Origin: Euglena gracilis
Lineage: Eukaryota; Euglenida; Euglenophyceae; Euglenales
DNA length: 64,000 nucleotides
NCBI GenBank assembly: GCA_039621445.1
Contig: CP154954.1
Coordinates: 77,944,073-78,008,072 of the forward strand
Direction: 5' to 3'
In this document: one piece after another, positions 50,518 to 62,121 of the stretch
Numbering within the stretch: the first letter of the stretch is position 1
How the letters are laid out: each line of letters begins with the position of its first letter
The notes under the pieces: generated by a model
Told to the model about the DNA's origin: nothing
What the model saw: the letters and a program-made list of their open reading frames with translations, nothing else
Databases searched by the model: none
Position numbers and translations under genes: made by a program

Positions 50518-51134
50518 GTAAATGGAGAAGGCCCCTCCTTTTTTTCCCATGAAGTGGGGTGGGTGCTCTGGGTCACCAGGGGCTAGGGCACTTTCGACCC
50601 CTGGAGGGGAGTGGGGGTTTGTCAGAGCACCCCCCCCCCCCCGGCACCGCAAGTGCTGGGGGCCAAAAATGGCCTTTTTTCAAGGGAAGATCGCCTATGG
50701 CCAGGCACCCCCCATCGGGGTTGGTGAACAGAAACCCCCTCCTTCTGTATTTAAGAGGCAGTGATGTAAAAAAAAAAGTATGGAACATACTGCATTGATG
50801 GCAAGGGCTACTCTTGAAAAGGCCCTTCGCCTCAGGAGGGGTTGGCCAGTTTTGGCAAAGTGAAGTTTCCCCCATATTTTGGCCTCAAAGCTCCGCAAAA
50901 TTTTGGACATCAAAAAAAATTACAAAGCTTCGTTGTGTTTTCTTCGAGGAGGAGGTGATTATTTTGGATTGATGGAAAATATGTGTTTTGATGTTGCCCC
51001 AGGGTCTCTCACAGCAACACACACACACACACACATAAATATTTTATATATTGCACACTTTTTTCAAAGAGATGCAGTTGAAAGTTCACATGGATTGTGC
51101 ACTGAAAACGGATCGAGCTCCTAAGTGTCCAGAG
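50518..51134. other. Non-coding, possible intron
   Basis: Contains a short CA repeat (51016-51035) and several C-runs. No gene seen. Confidence 0.4.
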
Positions 51135-51233
51135 CAGGCTTGTGCTTAGTCGGGTGCCTACCCCACGGGGGGGGTGCCTGCTAGGGACGGGCACCATATA
51201 GCACCCCCCCCCCGGTCGGTAAGCACAAGCCTG
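51135..51233. mobile_element. hAT-type MITE, 99 bp, with 8-bp target duplication GTCCAGAG
   Basis: Ends CAGGCTTGTGCTTA and TAAGCACAAGCCTG are perfect 14-bp inverted repeats. GTCCAGAG flanks both sides (51127-51134, 51234-51241). Same end family as the 44-kb MITE. Confidence 0.88.
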
Positions 51234-51298
51234 GTCCAGAGTATCTTGGCGCGTCCGCTGGCTGCCCGTTCCTTTTCCTTTTCCATCCCTCCTTGCAG

Positions 51299-51428
51299 GT
51301 GGACGGTGCATTGGATGCCAGCGAGTCTCCATGGCGAAAGTGCACCAAGTGCGGTATGGTGAAGGACAGCCACCTGTCCGGGGTGCTGCACCGAGGGGCG
51401 TTTTTACGGTTGGGCCACCGGATCGATG
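51299..51428 (+). CDS. Candidate exon Z3: Cys-Cys/Cys-Cys zinc motif, frame slip
   Basis: Follows CCATCCCTCCTTGCAG. Encodes SPWRKCTKCGMVKDSHL. The second pair (CPGCC) is in a neighbouring frame. Same Trp-x2-Cys-x2-Cys-Gly-x2-Lys core as Z1, Z2 and Z4. Confidence 0.45.
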
Positions 51429-51889
51429 AGTGTGGGTCCGTCTCCTCTGTGCACCAAGCATCTTAGGGGCGCGCCATGTGAGCAGGCTGTGGGGTGTGAG
51501 CGGCACTTTCGACCCCACAAGAGTTTTTTGGGCGCCGGGGCTGGTCTTTGGCCATTTCGAATATCAGACGGCATCCACTATCCCTCCCTCTCTGCACAGG
51601 TTGGTTTCAAAACCTGTTTGGTATTTTAGAGATTTTGTTACTGCCCAAACGTACCAGGCGGTGTGGGCCCGCAGGTTGGCTTTCCCCAGTCTAAAATGCA
51701 CTGGTTGCTTTTTTTTTTTTGAGTGATTGACTGGGCAGGCTCATACTAGGGGGGGGGGCACCACACATTTTTTGCGTTTTTTTGGTTTTCAATTTCAAAG
51801 TGTTTTTTTTTGCATTTTATTGTGTTTCTTTTTGTGTTTTTTTTTTATGATGATTTTGGATTTTTTTTGCTGGATATATTTTTTTTATC
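51429..51889. other. Non-coding, possible intron
   Basis: Mixed then T-rich. No gene seen. Confidence 0.35.
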
Positions 51890-52195
51890 GTGATAACTTC
51901 CTCGTTTTGGCCCCAATTTCCCCTGGGACCAAAAAATTTGTCAAAATTTTGTCATTCTTGCATTTTTTTTTGGTCAGAAAAATGCTTATTTTTTGTGCAA
52001 AATGAGAATTTTTTCTGAGTTCTCCCTTTTTCTGGCGGAGCCAATCTGAGTCCCCTCCAGCAGAAACTGTACATCCCGGGGGAGTGCTTAAAGGATTTAC
52101 ATGCAACTTGTGTTTTTTTTTTGTGTTTTTTTGCGGGGGGTTTCCCCTTTTTTTGTGTCGCGTCTTTTGAAAGTCCATGTTGCGTCCCCCCCCCC
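51890..52195 (+). repeat. Dispersed repeat A, copy 4
   Basis: Carries GGCCCCAATTTCCCC, GTCAGAAAAATGCTTATTTTT, CCTCCAGCAGAAACTGTACA, TGTGTCGCGTCTTTTGAAAG and GTCCATGTTG, as in copies 2 and 3. Confidence 0.65.
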
Positions 52196-52760
52196 CTGCT
52201 GATAATTGAGCGTTGGTTTTGGGCAGGCGGAGGAGACTGGAGGGTCGTCGAAAGTGGCCCACGTTCTGCCAATGGTCAAAATCCATTGATTGATTTTGCT
52301 CACTTTGGATCCAGTGGGCGTGACCCCCCCCCCCCCCGGGTCGAAAGTGGCTGATTTTCAAACTGGCTGTGTTTTTTTGAAGTGAAAATTCACAGATTGA
52401 GGGGATTGACTGCTTTTTTTCGGAGTGACTTAATGTTTTTCGCTTCAGACCCCCCCCCCCTGGGTAGCCGACTAGGATTGGCTGAAAGTGGCCAGCAGCG
52501 CCACCAGAAATTTTTTTTGGGTATTTTTGCCCAGAATCCTTTGGTTTTTTGATTATTTTTGGTCGAGTGGCCAAAGTGACCAACCCCCCCCCCCCCCGGT
52601 GGTCGGAAGTGGGTGACTATTTTTTGAAAAGTGATTGACTGGTTTTTTGAAAGTGGAAAGTCACCCTCCCCCAGGTCGATCAGAAATGGTATTGACCCCA
52701 CTCGGGGGGGGGGAGGGTAATTATTTGGGGGGGCATTGCATCAGGGGGGGGGGGGGCATT
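52196..52760. repeat. Degenerate repeat of C-run, GAAAGTGG and GACTG blocks
   Basis: Four loose units of about 110-120 bp, each with a run of 8-15 C, then G(G)GT, then GAAAGTGG or GGAAGTGG and a T-run. A related pair occurs at 62920-63110. Confidence 0.5.
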
Positions 52761-53608
52761 ATTTTTTTTTTCAAAAGTATCGTAAATCCATATGACTTAA
52801 TACAACACGCTAAAACATCATTTTTCTCGCATTTTTTTGCGAAAAGAATTGGCATTTTTTGGAGACCAGATGGTCCACAAATCTTAAATTTCTTGGACCA
52901 TCACATGTATTTACGAAAATTTTGGTCATTTATTGCCGTGGATTCTGCTTTCAACCACATTTTTTGGGCGAAGAACGAGGTTGGCGACCTGATATCAGGG
53001 TGGGGGAGGTGCATTTTTTTTTTTGGTTGAAGTCGGACCCCAAGGGGGGGGGGTAATTTGGGGGGTACAATGGTGGAAGAGATATTTCTTTTCACTCATT
53101 TTTTCGATGGAGCACAATTTGAAAAATTGTTTCTTCCCCAGGTCTGGTTTTCTTTACACTTAAACCATCGCAATAATGTGTATACTGTCTTAGAAATGCA
53201 CAGAATCCATCTTATAACATGCCTCAAAAGTTTGAAAGTCATTGGCCAAACCAGCAACATTTTTTCCCCCGGCAATATCCTGCCGCTGTCGTTCAGCCTG
53301 TCTCCCATAGAATGCAACGGCTGTGTCCGCCTTGCAGCCGGCCCTCAGGTGCAGCCACCAGCTGTCAACAGGGCGACGCCGACCACCCTTCTGCCATTGG
53401 CTTCCCATTTGACCCTGAGTGGGGATCGTTATTTCATGGCTTGTGTCCAAGCAACGTGTGAAATTGGGCAATTTTTTTCTCCTTCCTTCTTTCCTTCCTT
53501 CCCTTCTGCCCTCTACTTCCTCCTCCTCCTCCTCCTCTTCCTCCTCCTCCCCCTCAATATCTCGTTCTTGTTGCTCTTGCTTTTGCAATTACAATATAAT
53601 AATATTAG
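52761..53608. other. Non-coding, possible intron, ending in a TCC-rich tract
   Basis: 53485-53560 is (TCC)n-like pyrimidine sequence. No gene seen. Confidence 0.4.
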
Positions 53609-53746
53609 GTATGCGATTGCTGCATTGTGCGAACCGCATTCAGCAGTCGCCCTTCCCCAGCGTCGCGACTGCCGCCACGGCCTCCCCCAGTCATGTCAGT
53701 TACTCTGGAGCGCCCCTCCAGTGCTTCCCCAGGCTCCCGCCCTGAG
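53609..53746 (+). CDS. Candidate exon S2: Ser/Pro-rich
   Basis: Lies between AATATTAG and a GTGTGT donor. One frame gives SVTLERPSSASPGSRPE before the donor; another gives SPFPSVATAATASPSHVSYS. Frame undecided. Confidence 0.33.
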
Positions 53747-54843
53747 GTGTGTTGCGCCCTCCCCTGGGAGGGGGGTGACCCAGGTGCCGCGTGGGTTTCC
53801 TGGGAGTCCCTTGGTCTTGGTTTTGTTTTTGTGGGTCGCTCATGACACTGTGGCAGCAATCAGTGTGGGATCCACCTTCGGCAGTGGGGTTGGGGTTTTC
53901 CCCCTGGCTATATACCAACAGCCAAACTTCTTTTGGAATTGACTTCATATTTTTTTTGATATCATGAAACTCCTTCACAGGCAGGCACATCCCAGCTTTT
54001 TTTGACTCCTCATCTTTTGGGGGGTGGCACTCTCTCAGCAGGGGTGCAATATTATTAAGTACGATTGTGGAAGGTGCATGATTGTTTGGGCTCTTTTTGG
54101 ACAAAATTTGTCAAACTCTCAAGTTTTTTATGGCATAAAGGGCCCAAAATTTCCACTTTTTTTGTTGCTGACGGAACTGCCTTGTTTTGGTCACATGCTT
54201 CATTTTGGTTGCTTGCAAAGCACTGTTATTCTCAAACAGCTGGTTGCCAATAAAGAGAGGACCAAGGGGGGGGGGGAATGCAGTTGGCGTTTAAAATTCG
54301 CATCAGCGCATTTTTGCGCATTTTTGCGCATTTTTTTCCCCAAGTTTTCCAAAAATGCGCTTTTTGTGCATTTTTCGCAATTTTTGTTCATATTTTTTTT
54401 GAACCTGACACGTTCGTTCGTTCCACATAATTCCATTCAATTGTTGAAAATTTTGCGCCATTTATTGTGTGTTTTTTTTTGCATTTTCGTGATTTTTTGC
54501 CCTTTCCATCAGATTTTGCACATTTTTCCACATTTTCAAAATGGGTATTTTTCGCGCATTTTTTTCCGAGGCCGGGTTGGTGCATTTCTCCTCCCTGTTG
54601 GGTCAACAAATGCTACGTTATTGAATCATGCGTTGTTTGTTTGCCAATGCACTAATCAGCAGTAACAAGAGATGATTTTTTGTTCAAAATTTTGCTTTAT
54701 TTCTGTTCACGTCATCTTTCACATTAGTGCACACCGCACCGTCCGTTCTATTTGATACATTTAAATGTCTTGCTGTGGTGTGTTTTCAATACCAACACAC
54801 AAAAGGGTATTTCCACCGATTTCTCCCCATTCCCACTCGGCAG
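53747..54843. other. Non-coding, possible intron
   Basis: 54300-54600 is T-rich with repeated GCGCATTTTT-like phrases. No gene seen. Confidence 0.4.
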
Positions 54844-55010
54844 GCGGTCAGCCCGCTCTTCAGCCCCGCCGCCGACCAGTGGAAGCGCTGTGCGCTCTGC
54901 GGCCTGATGAAGGAGGCGCGGCTGAATTTCCACGGGCCTGCCGCCTCCTGCGACGCCTGCTGTGGCCGCAGCAAGCAGCCGGGCTCCCCCGCCACCCCAA
55001 TGGCCAGGCA
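54844..55010 (+). CDS. Candidate exon Z4: Cys-Cys/Cys-Cys zinc motif, intact
   Basis: Follows CCATTCCCACTCGGCAG. Encodes QWKRCALCGLMKEARLNF and then SCDACCGRSKQPGSPATP in one frame, so both Cys pairs are present without a slip: Cys-x2-Cys-x(18)-Cys-x2-Cys. Best preserved of the four islands. The Ser/Pro tail resembles that of Z1. Confidence 0.52.
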
Positions 55011-55630
55011 GGGACAATGCTGGGCCATTTGGTTTGCTGACAATGCAAGGACAAGGACAATGCACGCGAACAGAACAGGTGACACAACACAGGCAGCATC
55101 AGCTTGCAACATGAAGTTATTCCACCACACCTGCCCCCCCCACCTGCATCAAATATGCACCCATGCACAAATGCCACCTCCATTTATCACCCCTATGTAC
55201 ACCCTGAAAGTTTTTGTTTTCAGGAATGACGATCTTTTTGCATTCTGCATTTGTCCATAATTTTGGATCCATTTGCCTTGCTGTAACCATTAATTCCCAA
55301 ACCTCTCAGTCAAATCAAGGGCATCATTGGAGTCCCGGGCTGCTCTGCCTCACACCATGACAGCAACCCCACGGTCCCCTGTCGGACCGTCTAATGTCTC
55401 CCCAAATGGGTCTTTCACCCAGGCCACCACCGAGGAAGACAGAAATGCTTGCACATTTCTATCTTTTACTTTCATTTTTGAAATTGTCCTCAAAGGTGTC
55501 TCATTGTCTGTGGGGAGGTGTGAAAATCATGCGATAAAAGTTAAAAGGATTGAACAGTTTCAGAGGGGTGGAAGACGGCCTCAAATACAGGTACCTACCG
55601 CTATCCCCATGTGTGCTAGTAAAAAAGGGT
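55011..55630. other. Mostly non-coding; weak exon-like island at 55328-55440
   Basis: The island encodes TATPRSPVGPSNVSPNGSF in a + frame and resembles the other Ser/Pro islands, but splice sites are unclear. The rest shows nothing. Confidence 0.3.
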
Positions 55631-56018
55631 TACCATGCCCCCCCCCTTTACTGTTCCCGTCCTGTGGCCCCCTTTTGGGTCCATGGGAACAGTAAGGGGG
55701 GGGGACGAGCTCCCCCCCCCTTACTGTTCCCATGGGCCATGAACAAACCAACCAAGTTAGACCCAAAAGGCCACCTAAAATGCCAAAATGAAGCTTTTTT
55801 TGGTTTAAATGCTTGAAAATTGCACCTCCACAACATCCATTCTGGCATTAGGTTGGATTTGGGTGGGATGGAAAGCACCTAAAACCGACCAAAAAAATTC
55901 CCCTTTTTGCCTTGTGTTCCAAGAATCCTTTACAAAAAGTGCTCTGACACTGCACTGTTCCCGTCCCCCCAATGGGAACAGTAAGGGGGGGGGAACAGTA
56001 AAGGGGGGGGGCATGGTA
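55631..56018. mobile_element. Possible ~385-bp inverted-repeat element with TA flanks
   Basis: TACCATGCC...CTTTACTGTTCCC at the left is inverted at the right (...AACAGTAAAG...GGCATGGTA). An internal 24-bp perfect inverted repeat lies at 55681-55704/55712-55735. A TA on each side would fit a Tc1/mariner-type duplication. No coding capacity. Confidence 0.5.
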
Positions 56019-57139
56019 ATGGACCTTCAACTGGAAACTGATTGAGCGTTCCCATTATGTTCCCAGGGATGAGTATTTTTATGTGCCGGCCGGATGGGAA
56101 AAAACCATAAGTTTTATTGCAGAAAAAGTGAATGAAAAAGTATGCAACTCGCGTCCCCCCCCCCAGGGCCACTCCCTCCCAGTCACCAATCTTAGAAAAA
56201 AATTTTCAGAAAGGCTTTCTGGAAAACAGAACAATAATCAGCAAAGGAAATCCTGAAGAGTCAAAAGGTTTGGCATGTTTTGACTTTGCAATTTCGGACC
56301 TGCACACAACTTTTTTTTATGAAGCTTTTGATTTTTTTTTTTTTGCACTGGTGGGTTGTTTTCAATTAAATTGCCTCAGACCATCCAAACATCTTTTGAT
56401 GAACTGAACGTACACATGTAATCAATCCTGGAACTGTGCAAATTTGCACCTTGCTGTCTTCTGACGTTGTCATTTTCTGGTGGTTTTGGGTTGGTCTGAA
56501 ATTTGCGGACATTATTTTTGTATTTTTCAAGAAGGCATTGATGTCGTGCATCACAATGAACTGTGTTAATATATTAATTTTTTCCAGATGAGGTGTTATT
56601 TTATTTGATGAAATATATTTTTATTTCGTTATGTATAACGTGTATTTCGAAATAGAATTCACCGGCCTACAACTTTCTTTGTTTCCCTCTTTCTTGCATC
56701 TGCTTTCTTGTCCTCAACCCTGGTGTTAATCCATTATTTCCTGTTTTTGGCACAGAGATTCGAAAAGGGAAGCCTTTTACATGTGATTCCCTGGGCGTCC
56801 CGCTCGTAAAATGACCCGGGGCAGGCTTCTTTTTAATTCAAAAGCCCCCCTGGGGGGGTCCCGGGAGTGGGGGCCAGGTATGAGTTTTGGCGCGCAGCAG
56901 TGAATTTTTTGGGGAAAATGCCCTTAGACGTCCCGATGTTTGGGGGGGTTCCCCCCTGTGCTCCTGCGCCGGGCTGGGCAGGTTGGGAGGCCCACCAAGT
57001 AAAAAAAAAAAAAAGCCTCACCTGGGGGTTTTTGCTGACTGTGTTTTGTTACGGGCAGACAGCCAAAAACCCGTGAGTGTTTCACAACGGGCCCCCTGGC
57101 CCAGTTGTCAAACGTGGCCCGAGTATTTTCTCCTGCCAG
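56019..57139. other. Non-coding, possible intron
   Basis: No repeats of note, no gene seen. Confidence 0.35.
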
Positions 57140-57269
57140 GGGACTGACGGGGTTCGATTTTGGCCAGCGGGGATCGCCTGGCCTCGCCAGCTCTGGCAGC
57201 AGCGGGTGGACGACGGCAAAGGGCAACCGGGCGTTCTCCCCCGCAATGCCGCCGTCCCCCCGCTCCATG
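57140..57269 (+). CDS. Candidate exon S3: Gly/Ser/Pro-rich
   Basis: Between TCTCCTGCCAG and GTGTGT. One frame reads GFDFGQRGSPGLASSGSSGW. GC-rich against an A/T-richer background. Confidence 0.33.
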
Positions 57270-60200
57270 GTGTGTCCACCGTTGCGTGTCTTCCACCAAT
57301 GTGGGAATTATATATACTTATATATACATATATATATATATGTGTGTGTGTATGTATATATTATATAGATATCCCGGAGGGCTGGCCAAAGCCTGACAGG
57401 TGGTGGCTTGGGGCACCCAATATAAGTGGGAGGCCACCCCCCTTGTCTTTGTCTCCACAACTCGTTTCCACTCTTCCAGCTGGGCCAATTTTTGTCAAGA
57501 ATATTCCTGCAGTGCTGAAATCTCTTCCCTTCGAAGAACCATCTTTGGTGGGATTGGTCTCCCCCCACCAGAGGGGGTAAAATGTGTTTCGCATTTTTTT
57601 GTCTTTTTTGCGTCTTTTTTTCAAGTATTCCAAAAATGAGCATTTTTGTGCATTTTTTCGATCCTTTTTTTTGCCCTTTTGGCACATTTCTTTCCCCCGT
57701 GATTAACCCATTTTTTCATATTTCTGCATTTGTCTGCATTTTTTTTTGAAATTTACAAAAGGGGAAGTTCATATCCGCAATTTTTCCACCATTCTTCTGC
57801 AATTTTCGTAATTTTTCTGCCATTTTTTCACTTTCTGCCTGAAACGGAAGGCGAATTGAATTTCGACCACCATTTTTTTTTAGGTGGTGCCGACCCCACC
57901 CCGGGGGGTGCCTGCCTAGGCAGGCACTCCAAGGCACTCCCAATCCGACCCCCCCCCCCGGGTGGGGGGGTAGGGCACACAGCCAAAAGTGCCCCAGCAC
58001 ATACCCCGGCGCCGAAGGTGCCGGGGAGCCAAAAATGGCCTATTCTCAAAGGAATGTTCCTGGTGCAGGCCGAAATCCGACTCCAGGGAGGTAGTGCCTG
58101 CCTGGGCGGGCATCCCAAGGCACTCCGGACCCCCCCCGGGTTGGTAAAAAAAAAGAGCCTGGTTTCGACCAGTTCTTGAGTGTTTCACAAGGGAATCCAG
58201 GTGCTTTTTTGTTATTTTGTTGCAAATTTGCCAAAGTTTGTCAAATTTTACAAAATTTGTCAAATTTCACAAAATTTGACAAAACTTGGCAGTTTCTGGG
58301 GCCTTTTTTTTTTTTTAATTTTTCCCCCAATTTCTACTGGGAAGTAATTTCGCCTTAAAAATTCCGCATCCTGGACCAGATTTTTTCCAGAGACCAAAGT
58401 TTTTGGTGTTTTTTTTTCTGTTTTGGATTTTTTACCAAGAAATTTCATATTTCCAGAATCAGCTTGTTCCCAAAATCACAAAAATCATGCTTTTTGTTGG
58501 AAAAAATGTGAATAACAGCTCATAAGTTGTGTGTATGTTGCAAAACGACAAATTTATGAATTTTTTTCACAGTCCCCTCCAGCGGAATAGTGTACATTCT
58601 CGATGTGAATGTTTCCGCATTTTTTCCTGCAATTTTTCCGAAGTCCTCCAATATCAATTCCCCCCTGAATTTTCGGGGTTTCTTGAAACTGCCATTGTCC
58701 TCGTAATTCCATATAATTCTCGCATTTTTTTTTTCAAGGCCGGCTGGCACATCCCCCTCGCACCTACACAGCCCCTGTGGTGGGCACCTTTTATGGAGTC
58801 GCTGAGCTCTTACATAATTGGCTAATGGGGGACCAATTGAGGGGGGGGGGGGGGGGCGCAAAACCGACCCCTTATTTTTTGACGCATGCAAATTTGGTCG
58901 ATTCTTTGTGCATGGTTGGATTTGTCATGAAACCATCTGGCAACTTTAAATTTTTGGAAAGGTTTTGGGATTTATTCTGAGCCCTTTTCACAGCCTTGCC
59001 AAATTTCACTGGCCGGTCTTGTCCTGGCAGTCAATTAGCCGATTGGGGGGGGACAATCAGGAGTGGGGGCGAGGGTAATCGTTTTAGGTGTAAATTTTTT
59101 GAGTTTGATTTGAATTTGTTTTTTGGGACAATATCCATAGATTAAATGGGTGTCAAAATGTTGATTTTTTTTTGTTGGAAAGTTCCAAGCGGTGATATTA
59201 GGCAGTTAATTCTATGGGGTTTTTGCAGCATGAATTCCCAAGTTTTGCTGCTGGAAACCCCTTGCCTCCTGGGGGGTTAATAGATCAAGGAGTCGTTGGT
59301 GAACTCAGCTCCGGGATTCCCCAAAAATGCCCAAGGAAATCTTTTTTTGAAATCTCAGTGAAAGCCAAAAAGTGTGTCAAAAAAGGAAATCACAGCGGGG
59401 GGTCCCAAAAACCAAAAAATTGGGCATTTTTTGGGTACCCCCCCAAAACCAAATTCATGGGGGGTACCCAAAGCACACAACCCAACCTTGGACGGACCCA
59501 CCCACCCACCCATCCACCCACCCCCTGGGAGGGGCCATTGGGGGGGTCTAAGTGGCAGGACTGTGCAGGAATCCCTGTGGGTGGGGGGTTCCACCCCCCC
59601 CCCCCCCACCACCCTCTTCCGTGCTTCCGGGGTGCCGTAATTTAGATCAAAGTTTTCCTTCGGCCCCTTTGGCCCCAAATGAATTTTTCTTTGGGCGGTT
59701 CCATTGTGGGTGGGGGGTCGCCCCCTCCCTATAAGGCTTTCCCGTACCTCCCCCCAAATAAGACCTGGGGCTTATTTTTGGGTCCAGAGGGGCCTTATTT
59801 TCAGGGAGTCCTGTTTTTGTATTTTTTTCTTGACTAATTTGGGCCCAAAAAAATATCACATTTCAAGTCCCCAAGAGCACCAAAATTTTCCTTTGGCACT
59901 TCGTGCCATGTGTAAATGGTGTAAGTTGATAGTTAACCCCCCCCCAAAAAAAAACTGGGCAGTGCCCAAATATCTGGTAGGGGGCAGGCCGAAAAGATGG
60001 TTCCAATACCACCCTGTCCGTTTTTTTTTTGTCACTTGGAAGGTTAGCGATGATGGAGATACTCCACAATGGTGGCCTGGCGAGCAACTTTCGAACTTCA
60101 CTGGGCAGGGGGGAGGACCAAAATGATGGTTCCAATAATTGGGCACCCTGCCTGGTTATTTGGGGGGGGGTTCACCTTGTTTTTCGCACTTCAAAAATCT

Positions 60201-61978
60201 GAAAACTTTTGAAATTTCATCAGCTTTGTGTATGAGGTTTTTGGTAGTTTTTTTTTCGGGAAATTTCCACTGTCCCTTTTATGGGAGGGTCTTATTTTTC
60301 AATTTTTGCTTGATCGCCTCGCATTTGATACCCTGCCCCTGGGGCAGGGTCCAGCCAGCACCTTTTTCCAGCCTGCCTAGTGCCAGCGGTCTTTGAGAAA
60401 ACCCCTGACCCCGGCCTGGGCTGCCCCAGCCGTAGATTCCCTTCACAACCCCCCCCCCCCCCCCCCCGGGGACCGGGGGTTTTTGGGGGGGGGGTTGGGG
60501 CCACTGGAACCCACCCCTCCTGAGGGGCCGGGGGGGGGGGTCTTATTTTTTGGGGGGATTTACTAGCCCACTTTTAGGGACCCACTTTTGGGGGGGGGCT
60601 CAATTTCAGGGGGTCCAAATTTTTTTGGTGCTTCACACTGAAAACACTGCAGTGGGCAGTGCCCTAAAACTTTGCATGCCCAAATAACTTTGCAGGGGGG
60701 AGCCTGAAAAAGATCAGTCCAAATACTCTTGCCCCCCCCCTTTACAGGGAAAAAAGGGAAAATGATGCATCTTTTTTGAATGTCGAGAGGTGGTCGGCAC
60801 AAAAAATCATCTGAAATGTCATATTGTTCTATTATTTGATGAATAGAAGCAATTAATTATGTTACAAATATCAATGAATACCATATGACAACAAGTTTCT
60901 AAGAGGAATTGTGGTCAAACGGTCTATCAATGGTTTTGGGTGCTGCCCATAACTTTCCAGAGGGGGTCGGGGTGCCCGCCCCAACTAACTTTGCAGGGGG
61001 CAAAGTTATTTTGGGGGGTTTACCCATCTCGCCCGACCCCCCCCCCCCCCCCGGGGGGGGTTCTGGACCCAGCCTTCTTCCTCCGGATCACCAGACTTAA
61101 AATAATCTCTGAGCGGGGAGTGCCCAAACAACTGGGCGGGGGGGGGCAAAAATGGTTCCAGTGACTGGGCGATCCTTCAAATCTGTGTTCAGTCCTGCCT
61201 GGTTGGAAGGCAGCACAACACAGTGCCCAAACAGAACTTCTCAATGCAGGTGTTTTTCTAATGGCGCCTGTTCTACCTGCTTTTGGCCAATGCTTACCGG
61301 CAAAGTATTTCAACAGCCTTTGCAGTCCTTTGCCGGCCCAGGATCCTCCCGCCTACACCTCCTGCGGCGTGACCTCCACTGCTGCAGGGCAGCCTGTTTG
61401 ATTGTCTGTGGACGTGCATGCCTGTGCAAATGTGTGAGTGTCACCAGCGGGACAACGCTGGCTGTGGCGGCAGTACCTTGGTCAAGGTGACCAAATCAGG
61501 CTAAAAATGGCCAAAAATGACCTAAAAGAACCCAATTTGGTCAACTTGACCAAGTCATTGCCGCCACATCCAGTGTTGACAGGGGTTGCCGTCATATTTT
61601 GTCCAAAGCTGGGACCATACGCCACCCGCCCCAATTTTGACCACGTCTCCCCCTTGTCTGGGCTGTGGTTTGATTGGTAAACAAAAAGGGTTGCAAATTA
61701 AAGAATTGTTCTCTTGCACAGGGTGCTGCTGCGTGGGGCAGGGTCGGGCTAGTGTGCACACACCATCACAACAGCTCATTGGGCTAACATGGGCTTCGGG
61801 CTTGGGATTGATTTCCCACCCGCAAAACTCTAGGGGGTATGTAAATTTTTTGGCATATTGTATGCGTGTGCACGCACACATATGCACACTAATGGCACAG
61901 TTATGGAGGGTGTTCTGTGTGCATGCTTTGGACTTCTTTGGATAAAAAATGTGAATGTTTGTTGGTGGCTGGAAGTCA
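57270..61978. other. Non-coding, with short palindromes and GGTTCCA repeats
   Basis: 57310-57365 is an AT/TG microsatellite. GTGCCTGCCTAGGCAGGCAC (57908-57927) is a perfect palindrome. A block of TGCCCAAATA with GATGGTTCCAATA recurs at 59965-60150, 60655-60730 and 61120-61160, in partly inverted arrangement. Long C and G runs throughout. A Cys-rich frame at 61250-61440 is not conserved with Z1-Z4. No gene called. Confidence 0.4.
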
Positions 61979-62121
61979 GCCTGACGGCCGCCGTGCCTCC
62001 CAACGGCACCCCGCGCGGCCCGTCGCCGTCCCCGCCGCCGGCCGCCATGGTCTCCTCCACGCACTCCAGCCCGGCCAAGACTGCCCCCGGGGCTGTCCGG
62101 CCAAATGTGTCGGTCGTTCTG
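61979..62121 (+). CDS. Candidate exon S4: Pro/Ser/Thr-rich
   Basis: Between GGAAGTCAG and GTGTGTGT. Encodes NGTPRGPSPSPPPAAMVSS and HSSPAKTAPGAVRP in one frame; very GC-rich, third positions mostly C or G. Similar in flavour to S1. Confidence 0.38.

Noticed and set aside
46337-55010. GATA-type zinc finger for the Z islands
   Set aside because: The TPLWR-like middle and the LCNACG end of GATA fingers are absent; only Cys spacing is loosely similar.
59950-60155. Another hAT MITE (CAGTGCCCAAATA ends)
   Set aside because: End similarity is imperfect and no 8-bp duplication flanks it.
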